Shown: positions 13,974 through 14,349 of the stretch, piece after piece
Layout: every line of letters starts with the position of its first letter
How positions within the stretch are numbered: position 1 is the first letter of the stretch
Assembly: GCA_017853785.1 (NCBI GenBank)
Contig: JAFMIX010000024.1
Coordinates: 1-14,349 of the forward strand
DNA: 14,349 nt
Origin: Verrucomicrobiales bacterium
Lineage (GTDB): Bacteria > Verrucomicrobiota > Verrucomicrobiia > Limisphaerales > JAFMIX01
Direction of reading: 5' to 3'
Translations under genes and position numbers: made by a program
Notes under the pieces: model-generated
Databases searched by the model: none
What the model saw: only the letters and a program-made list of their open reading frames with translations
Told to the model about the DNA's origin: nothing

Positions 13974-14349
13974 TCAGGGATTCAAGCGCACGCGGTAGAA
14001 GCGCGGCGGCCCGCTGGCGGCGCCGGGGTCGGTGATGACAACGCTGCCGCCGATGCCGGGGAGGTTGTTGGTCACCGTCGTCCACGCGGCAACAGTGAGG
14101 TTGGTGCTGGAGTCGAGGCGATAGAGCCGGTTGGTGGCGGTGGCGAGCGTGACTTGCAAATCGTTTCCGCTGCGGACAACGGCGGTGATGCGCAGGTCCG
14201 GGCCGGTGGCAAAATTGAGGTTCGTTTGCAGCCAGCCGAGGTGCGCGGAAATGCGTGAGGCATAGAACGAACTCGGTTCGGCGGCCGGGTTGTTGGTGGG
14301 GATCAAAGTCCAGTTCGTGCCGTCTTTGCCGTAGAGGCCGCGCAGGTCG
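13974..14349 (-). CDS. C-terminal end of a probably secreted protein of unknown function, 5' end outside window
   Basis: The frame is open from the right edge to TGA at 13974-13976, giving about 124 codons of a larger protein. An ATG-like internal start would be artificial, since the reading continues upstream as DLRGLYGKDGTNWTLIPT. The last 60 residues are LYRLDSSTNLTVAAWTTV, then a Gly-rich turn, VVITDPGA, and the ending PRFYRVRLNP. This 'YRLxSSTNL ... W ... G ... D ... FYRV' module is a common C-terminal end of exported Verrucomicrobiota proteins, probably a small beta-sandwich, which supports secretion. The enzymatic or structural domain lies beyond the window, so the function cannot be named. 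It ends 37 bases before the GrpE-like gene on the same strand. Confidence 0.82.
   Translation of the reverse strand, partial: DLRGLYGKDGTNWTLIPTNNPAAEPSSFYASRISAHLGWLQTNLNFATGPDLRITAVVRSGNDLQVTLATATNRLYRLDSSTNLTVAAWTTVTNNLPGIGGSVVITDPGAASGPPRFYRVRLNP

Overview
The window is GC-rich bacterial chromosome with no mobile element, rRNA, tRNA or CRISPR array that I can see. Gene content and style suggest a Verrucomicrobiota bacterium, perhaps Pedosphaera/Limisphaera-like. The signs are a DUF1080 secreted protein, a secreted protein with the 'FYRVRL' type C-terminus common in that phylum, a FlgT_C-like periplasmic protein, dispersed palindromic and heptamer repeats, and few Shine-Dalgarno sequences. 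This assignment is inference from gene style; no marker gene proves it.

Layout. 1-390 (-): 5' part of a secreted 3-keto-disaccharide hydrolase (DUF1080) protein that runs off the left edge. 539-891 (+): decayed small membrane protein. 951-1364 (-) EVE-domain protein and 1449-2156 (+) YggS/PLPBP diverge from a 28-bp-arm inverted repeat. 2209-2529 (+): small unknown protein, convergent with the minus-strand group thpR (4336-3725, broken) - frr (3712-3152) - secreted proline-rich protein (3129-2530). 4403-5974 (+): lnt. 5975-6175: structured spacer with a strong hairpin. 6176-9544 and 9541-13110 (+): addB-addA, the two subunits of the recombination helicase-nuclease, coupled by an ATGA overlap. 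13107-13937 (-): membrane-anchored GrpE-like protein, convergent with addA. 13974-14349 (-): 3' end of a secreted protein entering from the right edge.

Function. Most of the window is housekeeping: ribosome recycling, PLP homeostasis, lipoprotein acylation and double-strand-break processing. The genes are short independent units rather than one pathway; only addB-addA and the frr group look like operons.

Most useful observations. (1) Several first-in-unit genes lack a Shine-Dalgarno but carry a TTGnnn-N16-18-TAnnnT promoter-like pair ending only 5-9 bases before the start codon, which predicts leaderless or nearly leaderless mRNAs. addA, an internal operon gene, has a classic GGAGG. (2) thpR carries two compensating homopolymer frameshifts and has lost its first HxTx motif. 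(3) A membrane protein gene at 539-891 has an in-frame TGA plus a T-run frameshift. (4) A heptamer tandem repeat lies inside addB. (5) A GrpE-like domain is fused to two membrane helices. I did not find a convincing new multi-gene system here.
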